Source: Siphonodentalium dalli
Lineage: Eukaryota; Mollusca; Scaphopoda; Gadilida; Siphonodentaliidae
Direction: 5' to 3'
DNA length: 64,000 nt
Assembly (NCBI GenBank): GCA_032622095.1
Contig: CP136062.1
Span: forward strand, 54,605,849-54,669,848
The notes below the pieces were generated by a model. The model did no database searches. It had not been told where the DNA came from and saw only the letters and a program-made list of their open reading frames with translations. How positions within the stretch are numbered: the stretch's first letter is position 1; each line of letters begins with the position of its first letter. Of the stretch, positions 35,815 to 48,640 are shown in pieces. The position numbers and the translations under genes are program-made.

Positions 35815-38078
35815 ATGGACTACACTTCTACCACCAACGTGTCCGACCATATTCCAAAATTAATTGTAATTCCGTGCGAACTTACAACTATAGCTGAAAA
35901 CATCGCTGTTAAGGAAAAACAGAAAGCTCGGCCTGAATGGACCAAGATAGATATCCCGCGTTATAAAAAACTTGTTGACGACCATCTTAAAAAGGAAAGT
36001 AACAACGATACAGAGGACATCGAGGATAGGATAGTCACTCTATCAGGGGCGCTTGTAGATGCTTCAAAAATGTCTGCACCGAAACATCGTAAAACTAACA
36101 ACAAACCAAAGCTTAAAGTATGGAACAAGGATATTGCTGACAAACTCCACCAAAACAGAATAGACCACAGAAACTGGTGTGATGCTGGAAAACAAAGAGA
36201 TCAAGATAATTCACTTCTGCTAGCGAAAAAAGATTCCCGCAAAATATATCGAAACGAAGTGAGGAAAGCCGTGTGTTCTTAGAGCCTGAATTATAAGATG
36301 AAAATAATGGAAGCCAATGAGTATGACAGGAATGCATTCTGCAACCTCATAGAAAAGCAGCGTTGCAATGGGATCTCCTTAGTCAGCGATCTGCATTTTG
36401 GCGATGTTACATAAGCAACGAGAATGTCATTGATGGATGGACTCAGCATTTCAGGGAACTGGCAAACCGAAGGACAATGACGCATTTATCCATCAATTCT
36501 TCACAAACTGTATCACCGATTACGAGAGCATAAAGAGCAACACATACACTTATGACCTACCGGAAATCAAAGTTGAAATCGTGAAGAAAGCGTTAGCTTC
36601 AATAAACAAAGGGAAATCTGCCGACAATTTTGGGCTTACAGTCGAACATTTCGCGTATGCCAGTGATGATCTCATCATGTCTGTAGTACACGTATTGAAG
36701 TTAATATTCAGAATAAACAAATCCCAGACATTCTGAAGCTTTGACTACTCTCCCCCATCTACAAAAACAAAGGAGATAAATCAACATCTGGCAACTACAG
36801 ATGGAGAACTGTGCTTCCAGTATTACTGAAGATACTGGAGCTAATCCTGAGAGCAGACCTGCGGGATAACGTGCTGCACCTCCAATCACTATTACAGAGA
36901 GGCTTCACAGAAAATTCATCCCGTTAAACAGTGCATTAATGCTAGAAGAAATTCTGCGAGACAACAAAGATGCGAACAAGACGGTATATGTATCATTCTT
37001 GGATGCGAAGTCTGCTTTCCATGTCGTAAACAAAGAAATCCTTCTCATAAAAGTTTTCCTATATGACGTTAACCCATCAATATGGACACTCATTGATGAT
37101 CTTCACACAAACTGTGCATCTGTAGTCAAATGGGAGGGACGTACATCACAACAATTTGATATCCACCAAGGAGTACGTCAAGGTAGTATTATGAGCGCGG
37201 ACATGTACAAATATCATGTGGAAGATCTACTACACAAGTTTCAGAGTACAGATGCCGGAACCAGCATTGGAAATATTCATCTGAACGCCACAGTTTGGGC
37301 CGATGATGTAACAGTTTTCAGCACAAACCCGGGAGATTTGCAATTACTTATTAATCTGGCATACCACTATAGCTGCTTAGACTGCATGGAAAAATGGTCT
37401 AGATCCTGACACTTGTATTCACCTGTATAGGACCTACATATCTCACATACTGGCATACGGATGCGATATACTGCTAGCATATTGGATTTATCTCCAACAT
37501 CTAGAAACATTTAAAAAAAAGTTCATCAAGAGAATAATGTCTCCACCCACCTATGTTGCTGATCCAGCCGTGTACATCCTCTCCGGACTCTTATCGATAG
37601 AAGGGCATATACACACCAAAGCTCTCGCATTCTATAACAACATCTGTATCCAGGACGACTCGTGCATCGAGAGACAACTAGCAGAAAGACAGCTGATGAC
37701 AAAAAAAGCGTAGTAGTCACAGTTGGTTTATCAACATTAAGCAGCAGACAGAACATTGGCAACTCCAATGGTATATGTATATTATGTCACAAAGAGAAAG
37801 AAGATAGGCTATATTTCCTACTGCAATGCCATGCTTTAAATGACGTAAGAGCGAGTGTGTTCACAACCATATCCGAAAAGTACCAGAGTCTATTCCATCA
37901 AGATTTCAACAAACTTCCTGATGATGAAAAACTAGAGGTCATCCTGGATTGCTCTAAGATTAGTATTAGTGACTCTTCATCACCCATCAAGATTGATACT
38001 CTACAATGCCAAACAACAAGATTATGCCATGTCCAGCACAGCAGACGATTAAGACTACTCCAGCACGACAAAGGTTAA
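35815..38078 (+). pseudogene. Decayed non-LTR retrotransposon (reverse transcriptase)
   Basis: Fragments in several frames follow the order of a LINE ORF2. 35815-36282 begins at the end of an endonuclease domain (SDHIP) and carries the basic linker. 36437-36736 holds the RT start (KGKSADNFGLTVEHF). 36750-36900 encodes LSPIYKNKGDKSTSGNYR with stops. 36939-37409 has the palm: FLDAKSAFHVV, QGVRQGSIMSADMYK, and the catalytic WADDVTVF (ADD at 121-123 of that ORF). 37662-38078 has the C-terminal zinc knuckle CILCHKEKEDRLYFLLQC. At least three frameshifts or stops, and loss of nearly all of the endonuclease, make it non-functional. The layout suits the jockey/CR1 side of LINEs, but the clade is not certain. 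Confidence 0.85.
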
Positions 38079-38572
38079 ATTGCTGGTCCAACCATTCATG
38101 CATGCTTGAATTTGAATCTGACATATTTTAGATGAGGGAAGATATTTACCAATACTAGGATCGGGATCACTCGGAAGAGGTTGACCACACATGGCCGGAC
38201 AGAAGAAGTAAAGTAAGATGTACATCACACCTGCTTTATTCAGTTAATTAGCCCTATTGTACCAGTGTGACTATATGGCCATGCAGCAGTCCTAATTCAA
38301 TTTAATCCTAAATGAAGTCGGCTAGCCTATTTGTTCATATTAGAACATTTCATTGTCTGTATCACAAGTTTATAGCCAGTCAATGCTGTATTCAACAAAT
38401 GTGAGTTGTTATCTGTGTCCACTGCCAGAATGTACATGCACACTGTACCACTAACATAACACATGACAAAATTGTACTAACTTTCTAATATTTTGTTTGT
38501 ATCTTTGCACACTCCACAGTTCCACAATATGAGACTATGAGTATCCAATAGCCATCCATATGGATATTTGTG
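38079..38572. other. Probable 3' tail of the retrotransposon and spacer
   Basis: There is no coding content. No clear poly(A) or short tandem tail marks the exact 3' end. Confidence 0.35.
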
Positions 38573-38697
38573 TAAAAGTAATCAAAAAGTAATCAAAATG
38601 TAATCATGATTACAGGAACATTTGAAAGTAATCGATTACGATTACTTGTAATCAAGAAATGTCATGATTACTGATTACAGACGATTACTCACCCTAA
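38573..38697. repeat. GATTAC-rich right end paired with 35397
   Basis: AGTAATCGATTACGATTAC and a final CGATTACTCACCCTAA are inverted relative to the block at 35397-35520. The LINE remnant lies between them. Confidence 0.5.
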
Positions 38698-38934
38698 TCT
38701 AAATTTATACGTTAAACTTAAGAAATGGGGTTTCTGCGATGGTCCAAACGTGATACCAAATCGAAGGCATCACACATGTCGTATGCGATAGTGCAATTGA
38801 AACTCTGGGCTCTATGTCTATTACTCGTCGATACATGTCTCTGTATATTATTCGTCGGTTCATATGAGCCATTCCCGTTTAATGTGTGCAGATATTTTGT
38901 AACGGAGGGCGTACACGCTATAAACATATCACGG

Positions 38935-39115
38935 ATATTTCTCATTATGTTCAGCATCGAACAGTCACAAATGGAGATATCTGGCGTCGTAAATATCTCA
39001 TTAAATTGTTATCATTAGCTTTCAGCATCCAAAACTATAGTGGATTCATGTCAGGTAGGACATCTTTAACGGTGCTCCTGGAATCATTATCTCAATAGGG
39101 GTCCGCACTAATAAC
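38935..39115. repeat. Direct repeat, copy 1 (copy 2 at 39895-40092)
   Basis: Shared blocks are TTCAGCATCGAA, AGTCACAAA, CTCAATAGGGGTC and GGAAATCGATGT, in the same order, at about 75-80% by eye. Confidence 0.65.
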
Positions 39116-39894
39116 ATGGAAATCGATGTTCAACTTCACCGGATCTTGGTCATTTAATTGTATACGGACTTCATATGTTTCAGAAAGTCATACCAAGTTC
39201 GGTTCCGATTTTCTTCAGAATATATGAAACAATAAAGAGTGTGTCTATTATATCTCAAAGATTGAAAACAGCTTCAAAATTGCAACCACTTTTTGTAATA
39301 AATTTTATAGTATACTTAGATTGTCGGCAGTTTGTGTATTTAACCACCAATATTAAAAATCGATTAAAGTGACGAAAACTCCTACCACTGGATCTGGGCG
39401 TAAAGTCTGATACCGAGACTTCGACGTAAAACCAGCATTATCCCAACAGATTTCACCAGCTGGTTCACGTCGATGGAAACTTGGACAAACGGACTCATAG
39501 AAAGACTTACTCATGTTTGAGTTTAGTTTGAGCAGGCTTTTTCTTCAGAGCAGAATGGAAGATTAAAAAGCGTAGTCCCAAATTAATAACAATCAATGTC
39601 ATAACAATATAATAATTTGCGGCAGTGTGATTGGAAGATCTATTCCTGATTTGGCAAAATCAAGAGCGTTTATTTTATATGTCAACGTTTGGAAGCAGCT
39701 GGCAAATTGATATTATTTTGGACAGATTTTTCAGGGTATACACATATTTGTTTCGTTCAGCAATTCGTGTATTTAGCGAGCCATCTTTACCTCCTTCCAA
39801 ATATATGGAAGTATGAACGAGTCTTGGCCATCAAATGTATATGGGCATCGAGCAACAGGGGCATGTACGCACTAAACACCCCGAGGACATTTCC

Positions 39895-40092
39895 AAAATT
39901 TTCAGCATCGAAAAGTCACAAAGTTCGGTATCTGGCGGCGTAAATTCTCATTAACATGTTCTCATTAGTTTTCAGGATTGAACACGAAAACTATGGTTGA
40001 GCAAAGTCAGACAGGAGATCATTAATGATGCTCCGGAGGGCATTATCTCAATAGGGGTCTGCAATAATAGCCTGGAAATCGATGTACAAATG
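39895..40092. repeat. Direct repeat, copy 2
   Basis: Second copy of 38935-39115. 39116-39894 lies between and shows no gene. Confidence 0.65.
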
Positions 40093-42368
40093 TTGGTCAA
40101 ATCACAGATAAGTTGGGTACCGATTTTTCTCAGAGCAAAGAATAATAAGGAGCGTTCTAGTTAGTCTATACATGATATGGTAATACAAAGAACGTCAAAT
40201 ATGTAAAGGATAATCATATTTTCTGGAGTGATTTGGGACCTTTATCGATGGAGTTTTGAGATGGAAAATACAGTTTTAAATATCGGCGCCGCGTGGAGCC
40301 GGTACAATAGATATTTTCCATCAGAAAACCTACCGATAACCGTCCAAAAATCAATCCATCCAGACAGCACGTTTATCCCCATTCTAAATCACACAAATCG
40401 CAACACCATACTATAGTCATACAAATCTACCCAAGATTTGCTGTAGTGGACATGATTGACAGTTTATAAATAATCCATATCACTTCCTCAGAAATTGTAC
40501 TCCCTCCACTGAATTGAAAAACACCGAGCAATCCAAAGGAATCAGGGAAATCCAACGACGCGAATCCCGCCCATTTGACATCGGATATGTATAAATTATA
40601 TTAAAGACATATTGTGGACTTGTGCCGATGCGTTAAACTGATAAGTTAGCACCAAACACCCCCGTGTACCCGGAATGTATCACCAAGCCTGACTGAATGG
40701 GGAAAGCATATAATATACGCGAATAAGTTTGCTTCTCATCGTAAAACAGACAAGGGAGAAATTATGTGCGTCCGTATATACGAAGCATGAATATTATACC
40801 CACCCGATGTCAGTCGGTTATCCCAGATCTAACCATTTACCAATTGTTAGCGAATTATTTCAATAGTGTTTTCTATTTTGCTCTCTCAAAGAAAATCTAT
40901 TCACTAGTATAATCTCTGACCTTCGATCCACACTGCCGACAATGTGCCGGTATGAGCATATATTTTAACAGAGTTTTAAAACACGTATATCATTCTGAAA
41001 ATGAGCGCGATATGGTGGGACCACTATCGGTCCAGATAGATGTCAAGGGGCGGATCAAGATGTCACTAACACATGATCTTCTGTGCAGTAAATATCCAAA
41101 GTATACTTATAGAGTTCTGGTGAGTTTGTATCTGAGACTGATGAGTTGGACTACTTATCTCATCTCAATATGAATGCGAATCATGTATACACATCTATTT
41201 TGGATGGATTAATTAAATTAATTGAACATTCATCTCAAAAGTCAAATTTGCTCATTCAAAATTAATCAAAGATGACGTATACATAAGGCCATGGTCACGC
41301 GAACATGCATGCTATCGTTTCGGTTATCCGTTTAGTCGTATTCCGATTCGGGTTTGTGTTGAGACCCCACATGGCGAAACATTACGATACGACGTTGGTA
41401 ATATAAGAAACAGTTAATACCATGTATTAAGGAGGTTATCCTGCCATATAGAATGAAGCCACTTCATCTTAATTGTCACGCTTAACTTTTGTCATCAGAG
41501 ACCGGGTTTGTGTTTTTTATTTCTACTTGTGTGGTGTCTCGCCCAAACCTCGATCAAACCGTTCAACAGGGAGACCAATGTAGCTGTTTAAGTGAACAAA
41601 GCAAATCTGACACAAAACTTCGCAACAAAAGATAAATAATTATGCGTCCTCAATATATATCCATGAATATTATCGAAGTTAATCTGTTCTCTTATTCTGT
41701 ATTTTTTTGTTGCTCAATCGCCTATATATGAAACATTATGTACTATACTATAGTCTGCGGCACATCAAGCAAAGTAGCCGCCATGACAGACACCATTTTG
41801 TCTGGAGAGGCCACTTTTTCTAGGTAGCATCCGGAATACAGAATCCTGGTTGACCTTGGTAATATATTCACAACCACATATATACACACATTGTATAGCG
41901 AATTTCACGCCATTCCGTTTGGTATATAAGTAATATAACATGTCCTCACTATTTAAATGCACTTCTTGTGGGTCCATTTCAATCGAACTACCCTTAAACA
42001 AATGCGATCGAAAAGAACTATGGTAATAGCGGGAAATTATTACAATTTTCATACATTACAAACAGATCTCAAAGCGAATTTTGTATATGTTGTCAAGCAG
42101 TCGACATAAATTTCGACTCAGTATATCATATAAATTCATCTGAGTCGAATAGGACTGGTCGGAAAACTATCTCCAGACTTGGGGATATACCAGGAAATTC
42201 CTTGTTTTGATTGGAAGCGGTACCAGAAACCGCTAACCCCGATTGGATAACCGATAACAGCTGCGCGTGTCCCGTAAAACACGTGTGTATATTTATCTAA
42301 ATTTAAGACATTTATTCATCGGTAAAACTCGTTTTCGACGCTTTTAATAATCTCATCACAATAGGAAA
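40093..42368. other. No gene supported
   Basis: Only short ORFs without domains. The stretch upstream of 42369 could be promoter sequence. Confidence 0.35.
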
Positions 42369-42539
42369 ATGAGTGTTACAGTGGACAAAGACCGAAACGA
42401 TGTGTTATTGAAGTGTGTTTCGTCTATCTTGAAAGAGACAGTTAGTTCAGAGTTGAAATCTGAACAATTTCAAGTGTTGTCGGCAATAGTGACGCGCATA
42501 AATTATTCCTTATTTGGAATGTCTGCGACATCAGTATGA
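42369..42539 (+). CDS. Short ORF, possible remnant of a RecQ-like helicase start
   Basis: 56 codons in good start context (GAAAATGAG): MSVTVDKDRND, then LKCVSSILKE, then SSELKSEQFQVLSAIVT, stop. The LKSEQ...L..IV pattern is like the Q-motif region just before Walker A in RecQ-type helicases, which also form multi-copy families in invertebrates. No Walker A follows and the ORF ends there, so it is at best a truncated fragment. The resemblance is weak. Confidence 0.25.
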   Translation: MSVTVDKDRNDVLLKCVSSILKETVSSELKSEQFQVLSAIVTRINYSLFGMSATSV

Positions 42540-43469
42540 CGTCACGATATTGGGGGATGCCCATTGTTCTGGAAATGGGCTTTTACATGAATTCGTGTCG
42601 ACGTAATATTATAATTATTACGGAGATGTTTACGTCGACTGGTTGTCAAGCCCCTGCATACATTAAGAATAAAATAAATTATGTAAACATGTTGTCGTAT
42701 TTTGACTGGACTAAAGCATTGGGTGCAAATGGAACTACTCGACCCGAGGGTGCGCATTAAGAAACTCTGAGGTGGAAACACCAACTGAGACCGCTATACA
42801 GCCACGTTCCTATCCAACCATGATTTACACTGTTTAATGTTTCCCTTCCATGAACTGTTCCGGGCCTATATTATTGAAAATAGCCTACTATATAAATGTA
42901 TCAACATAAAATTCAAGCACAAACAGAGATATAGAGAATACGCCACCCCCCGTGCGCACACTGACCCCTCACCGTCCACCAACACACACAACAACAAAGG
43001 TACACAAGAAAACTAAGATGCATGCATCAGGTCGCCCGCGAACTATCTACCATAGAATTGTTGTAGCTATCGATTATACATTTTGGAACACCTGTCTGTA
43101 TGTATGTGTGTATGTATGAATTCATGTGTGTATGTTTTATAGACTCTAACACTGCTCGACCGATCCGACTCGGATTTGGTATTTAACGTGTCAACTTGAC
43201 CTCGCTCATAGGCATGTTTCTGGACCTTGACCGATCCGACAAAAAATTTGTGTGTAGGACTACTTCGATCCCGGGAGCAATATGGACGGGTCCAATTTCA
43301 CGTGGGACCATGTCCTCGAACGTGCTGATATAGACATGTTTCTGGACCAATTGAACAATAGTTTGGCCAGACGCTGTATATACTGGGTACTGTCCAGATG
43401 GAGGCGATCACACAAAATTTGTCTGTCTGTTTGTCTGTTAGCTATGGCCGGGAAAACTGCCGGACAGAT
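42540..43469. other. No gene seen; simple repeats
   Basis: 42940-43000 is rich in CA and CAC, and 43090-43140 in GTAT/GTGT. 43140-43440 resembles the start of the repeat that follows. Confidence 0.4.
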
Positions 43470-43860
43470 TTGACGAAATTTAATACCTAGGGGAAATTAT
43501 TTCCAGGGAGAAGTTTGGACGGGTCAAATCTTGATGTCGACCTGACTTTGACATTCAAAAAGATCAATTCAAGATCAAATCTGGTAAAACGGAAGGATTT
43601 CAACGAAATTTGATACCTACCGTTACTTTTGTCCCAGGAGTGTTTCGGATGGGTCAAATCATGACCCCGACTGATCTTGACATTCAAAATTGACAATTCA
43701 AGGTAAAATCGGGTAAATCCGGGCGGATTTCGACGGGTACTTTTGTCGGGAACTTTTGTCCGGGGGGTGTTTTGGACGGGTCAAATCGTGACCCCGACAT
43801 GACCTTCACCTTTAAAATGGTCAATTCAAGGTTAAATCGCACAATTCTCCGAAAATCAGA
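43470..43860. repeat. Tandem repeat, about 130-bp unit, three copies
   Basis: Each unit carries GGAnGGATTTCGACG, ACTTTTGTCC, GGACGGGTCAAATC, GACCCCGAC and CAATTCAAGGT with substitutions. Minus-strand ORFs at 43487-43696 and 43684-43890 are repeat artefacts. Confidence 0.75.
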
Positions 43861-44129
43861 GGGGAACATCCCGGACGAAGTCGGGTCCACCAGCTACTAT
43901 TATATATTTCTAGATTTAGTTACAAACTAAATACCTGTATATTGTACAAAGAAATGTTTGACAAATATATCTATATCAATATTACCATACGGGTCATTAA
44001 AATAGATACGACGAAACAAATTTTGAAGGGTGCATGTATCAGGTAAATATTTATATTTCAAATGATGACAGGAATGCGGAAAGTTGAAGTACCTACGTAA
44101 TACTGGCTATCCGCATGAAGAGATATACA
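43861..44129. other. No gene seen
   Basis: AT-rich sequence with no recognised feature. Confidence 0.35.
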
Positions 44130-45360
44130 TGTATATAAAAACCAAAATAGAAGATGACTGCTGGCGACAATGTTTTCCAAAAAAATTCAAAGCATTCGAT
44201 AGCTCCCATCTAGTTGTCAGCCCGAAGATCAATATGAAGTTTGGTGACTATCAGATGAGGGATATGTCTGTACAGTTGCTAAACAATTCAGTCATGCAAA
44301 AGAGTAAGATACCAAATTGCTGCCTGTGGTCATGTTTTTTAACGAAATTCGGAAAAATTAGATTACTCTCACCCTGGTTATCCAGAAGATCATTGTGGAA
44401 TCTGGTGACGATCGGCCAAGGGGTGTCGTCTGTAGGATCAACCAAATAATTTAGCCATAAAAATAGTAAAATTCAAGATCACCGTTGGCAGTGATGTTTT
44501 CACAAGGAAAGTTTGAGAACAAAATATGGCTCACATCTAGCGGTGACCCAAAATATCCACATGAGAAAAAGTTCTCCAATAAAAGCTGGCTGCAGGGTGC
44601 GCCAATTGATTCAAATTTGAAATTTAGCCGTGTGTACTGCTGGTGGCCATGTTTTCCCCGCATATTTGATAGACTGATGGACAAAACCACTGAATCCGTT
44701 GAATCAATATACATGTATACATGGATTCATTGATATGCATTGTTATACACAAAATAAACCATATATCATGGCTATGGGTTCTAATATCCGAACATGACAG
44801 CTGAGAACTTGGTGTGAAATGAAGAGTGGTGGTGTCTCAAGCATATCTAACCATCCACGTTAGTAACATACCATTAAATGGCATAAGTATAATCTAGCTT
44901 GAGTACAGAAGTGATCCATAAAACCCCCCTTAATTCAACCAGGTCCTCGCGCGCGATGTATGGTCGATCACATGATGATCTAGGGGGAATTAGAATTGTT
45001 GTATAAAAACAGCGCTAAATGTAAATATAATATAAAATAGTGCTACATCTTATTACAGATTATTGCCACATATAATCAGTGACTATACAGACAGTCTGAC
45101 AAAATAAAGTTTCAGTGACACTCTATCCGAAGAGGGGAATAATTTCATCTGTTACAGTCAATGGAGCAATTATGAATCTGGAAAGGTGAAATTTCTAAGT
45201 AATACTAGATATCGACATGACGCGATAACATATAACGTAAATGCAATATGGCCGCTGGCGACCATTTTTTTCTATGAAATTCAAAAAATATTTGATAGCT
45301 CTCATCTGATAGATCAATATCAAGATAAATATGAAGTTTTGTGATGATCTGATGAGTGAA
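44130..45360. repeat. Diverged repeats of a GCTGGCGAC family
   Basis: Blocks near 44150-44260, 44480-44660 and 45240-45360 share CTGGCGAC, TTTGATAGCTC, CATCTGAT and AATATGAAGTTT. The ORF at 44084-44449 lies in the first block. Confidence 0.5.
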
Positions 45361-45399
45361 GTGGACTGTGGTCTGTGCTAAACGGTTTAGTAATGCTTA

Positions 45400-45735
45400 A
45401 CAAGATTCTTACCTTAATATTTTTATGTTCACTTTATAAACTTCACTGAGTCATCTTTGTCATGTATTGAATTTGATATCTTTTGTTAACAGTTTATAAA
45501 TCATGTATGTCTCATGTTTGTTATTTTAATTTATGTGTTCATTATCATTAAATAAAGTTGCATTCCTTAAAAAGATTCTTACCTTAATGTTTTTATGTTC
45601 ACTTTATAAACATCACTGAGTCATCTTTGTCATGTATTGAATTTGATATCTTTTGTTAACAGTTTATAAATTATGTATGTCTCGTGTTCGTTATTATATT
45701 GTATGTGTTTATTATCATTAAATAAAGTTATCATT
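45400..45735. repeat. Tandem duplication, two units of about 168 bp
   Basis: AAGATTCTTACCTTAAT...AAATAAAGTT is repeated head to tail with only a few differences, so the duplication is recent. Confidence 0.9.
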
Positions 45736-45889
45736 TAAAATAAATGTATTCACGTCCTCAATTAAAAGATCAAATACCCCAAAACACAATTGTTTAGAGT
45801 CGCCAATTAGTTAATCCGATTACCTATAACACTAAGCACATAAGCCGCTTAACCTTTTAAATGGGGCCGATCGTTTACACTTTATAGAA

Positions 45890-46290
45890 TGAAAGAACGA
45901 AAAGTTGAATAAAATCAACAAATTTGTGAATTTAAGAACAATTCAAACGTTAATTTTGTCCATGTCATAACCCGGACATATGTACTATATTTCAGTCTTG
46001 TCCATTTATAAACAAAGATAATGCGACATCAAGTCCGCTCACACCTTTTATTTTGGAGCCGGTCGCATATACTTTATAGTGTGTTTCAGAACGAAAAACA
46101 AAATGAATAAAATCAACAAATTTGTAAATTTAAAAACAATTCAAACGTTGTTGTATTCCATGTCCCAGCCCGGACATATACACCAAATTTCAATAATATT
46201 CATTGAGAAACAACGGACCAAACGCTATATAACACTCCGTATACACCTTTTATTCCGAGCCGGACTCAGCCTCGGATACATTTTATAGTG
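45890..46290. repeat. Tandem duplication, two units of about 200 bp
   Basis: GAATAAAATCAACAAATTTG, ACAATTCAAACGTT, CCGGACATAT and TATAGTGTGT recur in order. More diverged than the pair at 45400. Confidence 0.75.
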
Positions 46291-48337
46291 TGTACCGAAT
46301 TGGCACACGTCGACTGGGGCGAGTTGGCCCTGGGGCGATTAGGCCGATTCCGACACCTTCTATAATTTACAGTATGTACCCGTTTACGCGTAGTTTACTT
46401 TAGAAAGTTCCGCAATTAATACCGTAAATAGAGCGACTGTATTTGACAGAGAATGCCTCTGTTATTGATTATAAAGTTGCTAAACATTAAAAACGACAAA
46501 TTAACATGCTCGTTCAAGCGCAGTAGTCTATTTCCCCCATGTTAAAGGACATCCACAAATACTAAATAACGCTAACCTACTGCAAATGTTTTACACGACA
46601 ACTGTTAACATATTTGGGCTGAATTCATCTGATGCGGTATTATTCCTCAAAATAAACAACAAAACCATCGTTACTTGGAAATGTAGTTTGGGCTAACATT
46701 TACATAAATCCTCCACATCATTTATCCCGACACACACGTCAGATGAAAAACAGCCATCAGAGAAACGCCCAAATTGGGCGAAATAATTATGCCATGCCAT
46801 GTGCAGACCTGTCCGAAAGATAATGGTATACTCCATATAATGGGGCTATTATCAAACTCGTACTAGCTCAAGTCCTCAAGTCCGTGCAATTCTGGGACAT
46901 TTCTTTCGTGCACGCGAATCCGAACTGGCGGACCAGCTTCACCGATGTTTAAGGAAATATTAGGCGATCTACGTCCTATATGGACCACACCATTAACTGA
47001 CAAAATTGATAGCTGTTATAATGAAGTATGACTTAATAATATATATTACATAATTATTATAATAGTTGAAAATAGATTCATTAGAATGCGTGACTGATAT
47101 TGAGTGATTATCAGTACTAATTCACCGACAAAAACAGTCAAAATGCGATATATATAATCCGCATCTTCGACATCCCAACTCCGGTTTGGTGGCATCTTAT
47201 TTCAGTGTCGATCCGCGAGTTTGACCCCCAGAATTCTGGTGGGTGCCCACACTTGATCGCGGATAGTTATTTTTTTCTTTTTCTTTTTTTGCGAAGGGTG
47301 CTTATACATAAGGCAGGTGATTGACGTCATATCTTTTTTTCTATATCCATCAGTGATTTTTCAAGATCGCGGGTATAGATTCTGGAGAAATTGTCAAGTC
47401 ACTTCCGGTTATCAACCGTGTTGAGGTGTAAATAACGCGGAATTGGAAATGAAGCATCGCGATAGAAATGAATGTAACTACTTCATAATTTACGAAGAAT
47501 TCACCTGTGATTTAAGTCTATCAATTTGATTTAAACCAATTTCGTTGGTCAGCTTAATGGAAACGAAAAATGAAGAAGTCATGACGATACTCACGGCCGC
47601 CCGGGTCCATTTGCCCCTTAAATGACAACATGGGCCAGAGAAGCACGGGAGAGTCTGGGTAACCCGGGCGGATAGTAATATATGTGATGCTTTGTGGTAA
47701 TAGAATGCATATGTTGTGAAAAATTACTTGCTGTGTCATCAAACGCCGGTGTTATTGACAAATTTAATGACGATATTGGCAAAAAGAACCAAGGAGAGCC
47801 CGAGCGTAATATACGAATATCAACTCGATTTACTATTTGATCCAGAGACCACGATCGCAGTGCTAAAATATGTTTCAGATTGTTGACCAATTTACAATAT
47901 TGACCCATCGATGGCTGCATTAAACAGTAATGAGAGTAGTCATATTGTCCCCTCTGAATATATACATACATGTATACCGAGTTTGGTATATAGTCAGATA
48001 TCGCTCATATCCCCCCCAGGCCGGATTCGTCATCGGGGTTAAACCTGATCTACGTAAACCTCTAGGTTTAAACCACCGTGAGTCAGCTAAATCCGTGGTT
48101 TAAACGCATATCTAAGTGACGCATTCGTGCTTATATAGGCTCATATATATACATGCGCATATACAGTTATGGGCCCTATAGTTAAGTATCGCACCGGTAT
48201 ACATGACATCTGCGCACATGATAACTGTGAAATATGTCACACATTATTTCAGCGAGACAGTCTACTCCAGTTTCAATATACATGTAATTGTATATTATTA
48301 TATATATTGTGGCTCCATGTGGTCGCGATATATATAA
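46291..48337. other. No gene supported
   Basis: A short inverted repeat CCGCCCGGGT / ACCCGGGCGG brackets 47597-47671. The minus-strand ORF at 47618-47971 has no domain. Confidence 0.35.
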
Positions 48338-48640
48338 CGAAATGCTTCTCCTTTGGGGATAAAAAGCGTTTATCATAATCTGTCTCTGCGCATGCGCGAA
48401 ACAACGGGCCCTTCCTGTCACCAATTTAGCTGCTAAAGTCATGAGAATGAAATTGTGACTTGTGATTGCACAAATATATTTAATGTGTGCTCTGTTCGCA
48501 TTCTGTCTAACGAAATTCTTCTCCTTTGCTGACGACAAAAACTAATTGTTTCTTTAAATATGCCTCTGCGCATGCGCGAAGAAACAGATCCACTGTAGTC
48601 AGTTTGACACCCAAAGTCACAGTGGTAAACCAGGGACTCA
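48338..48640. repeat. Direct repeat pair
   Basis: CTTCTCCTTTG and CCTCTGCGCATGCGCGAA (CTGCGCATGCGCGAAA in the first copy) recur in order in 48345-48470 and 48510-48630. ORF 48526-49053 begins in copy 2 and continues through a repeated GGACCGGTATTCCGGTCT near 48723 and 48768. Confidence 0.6.
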
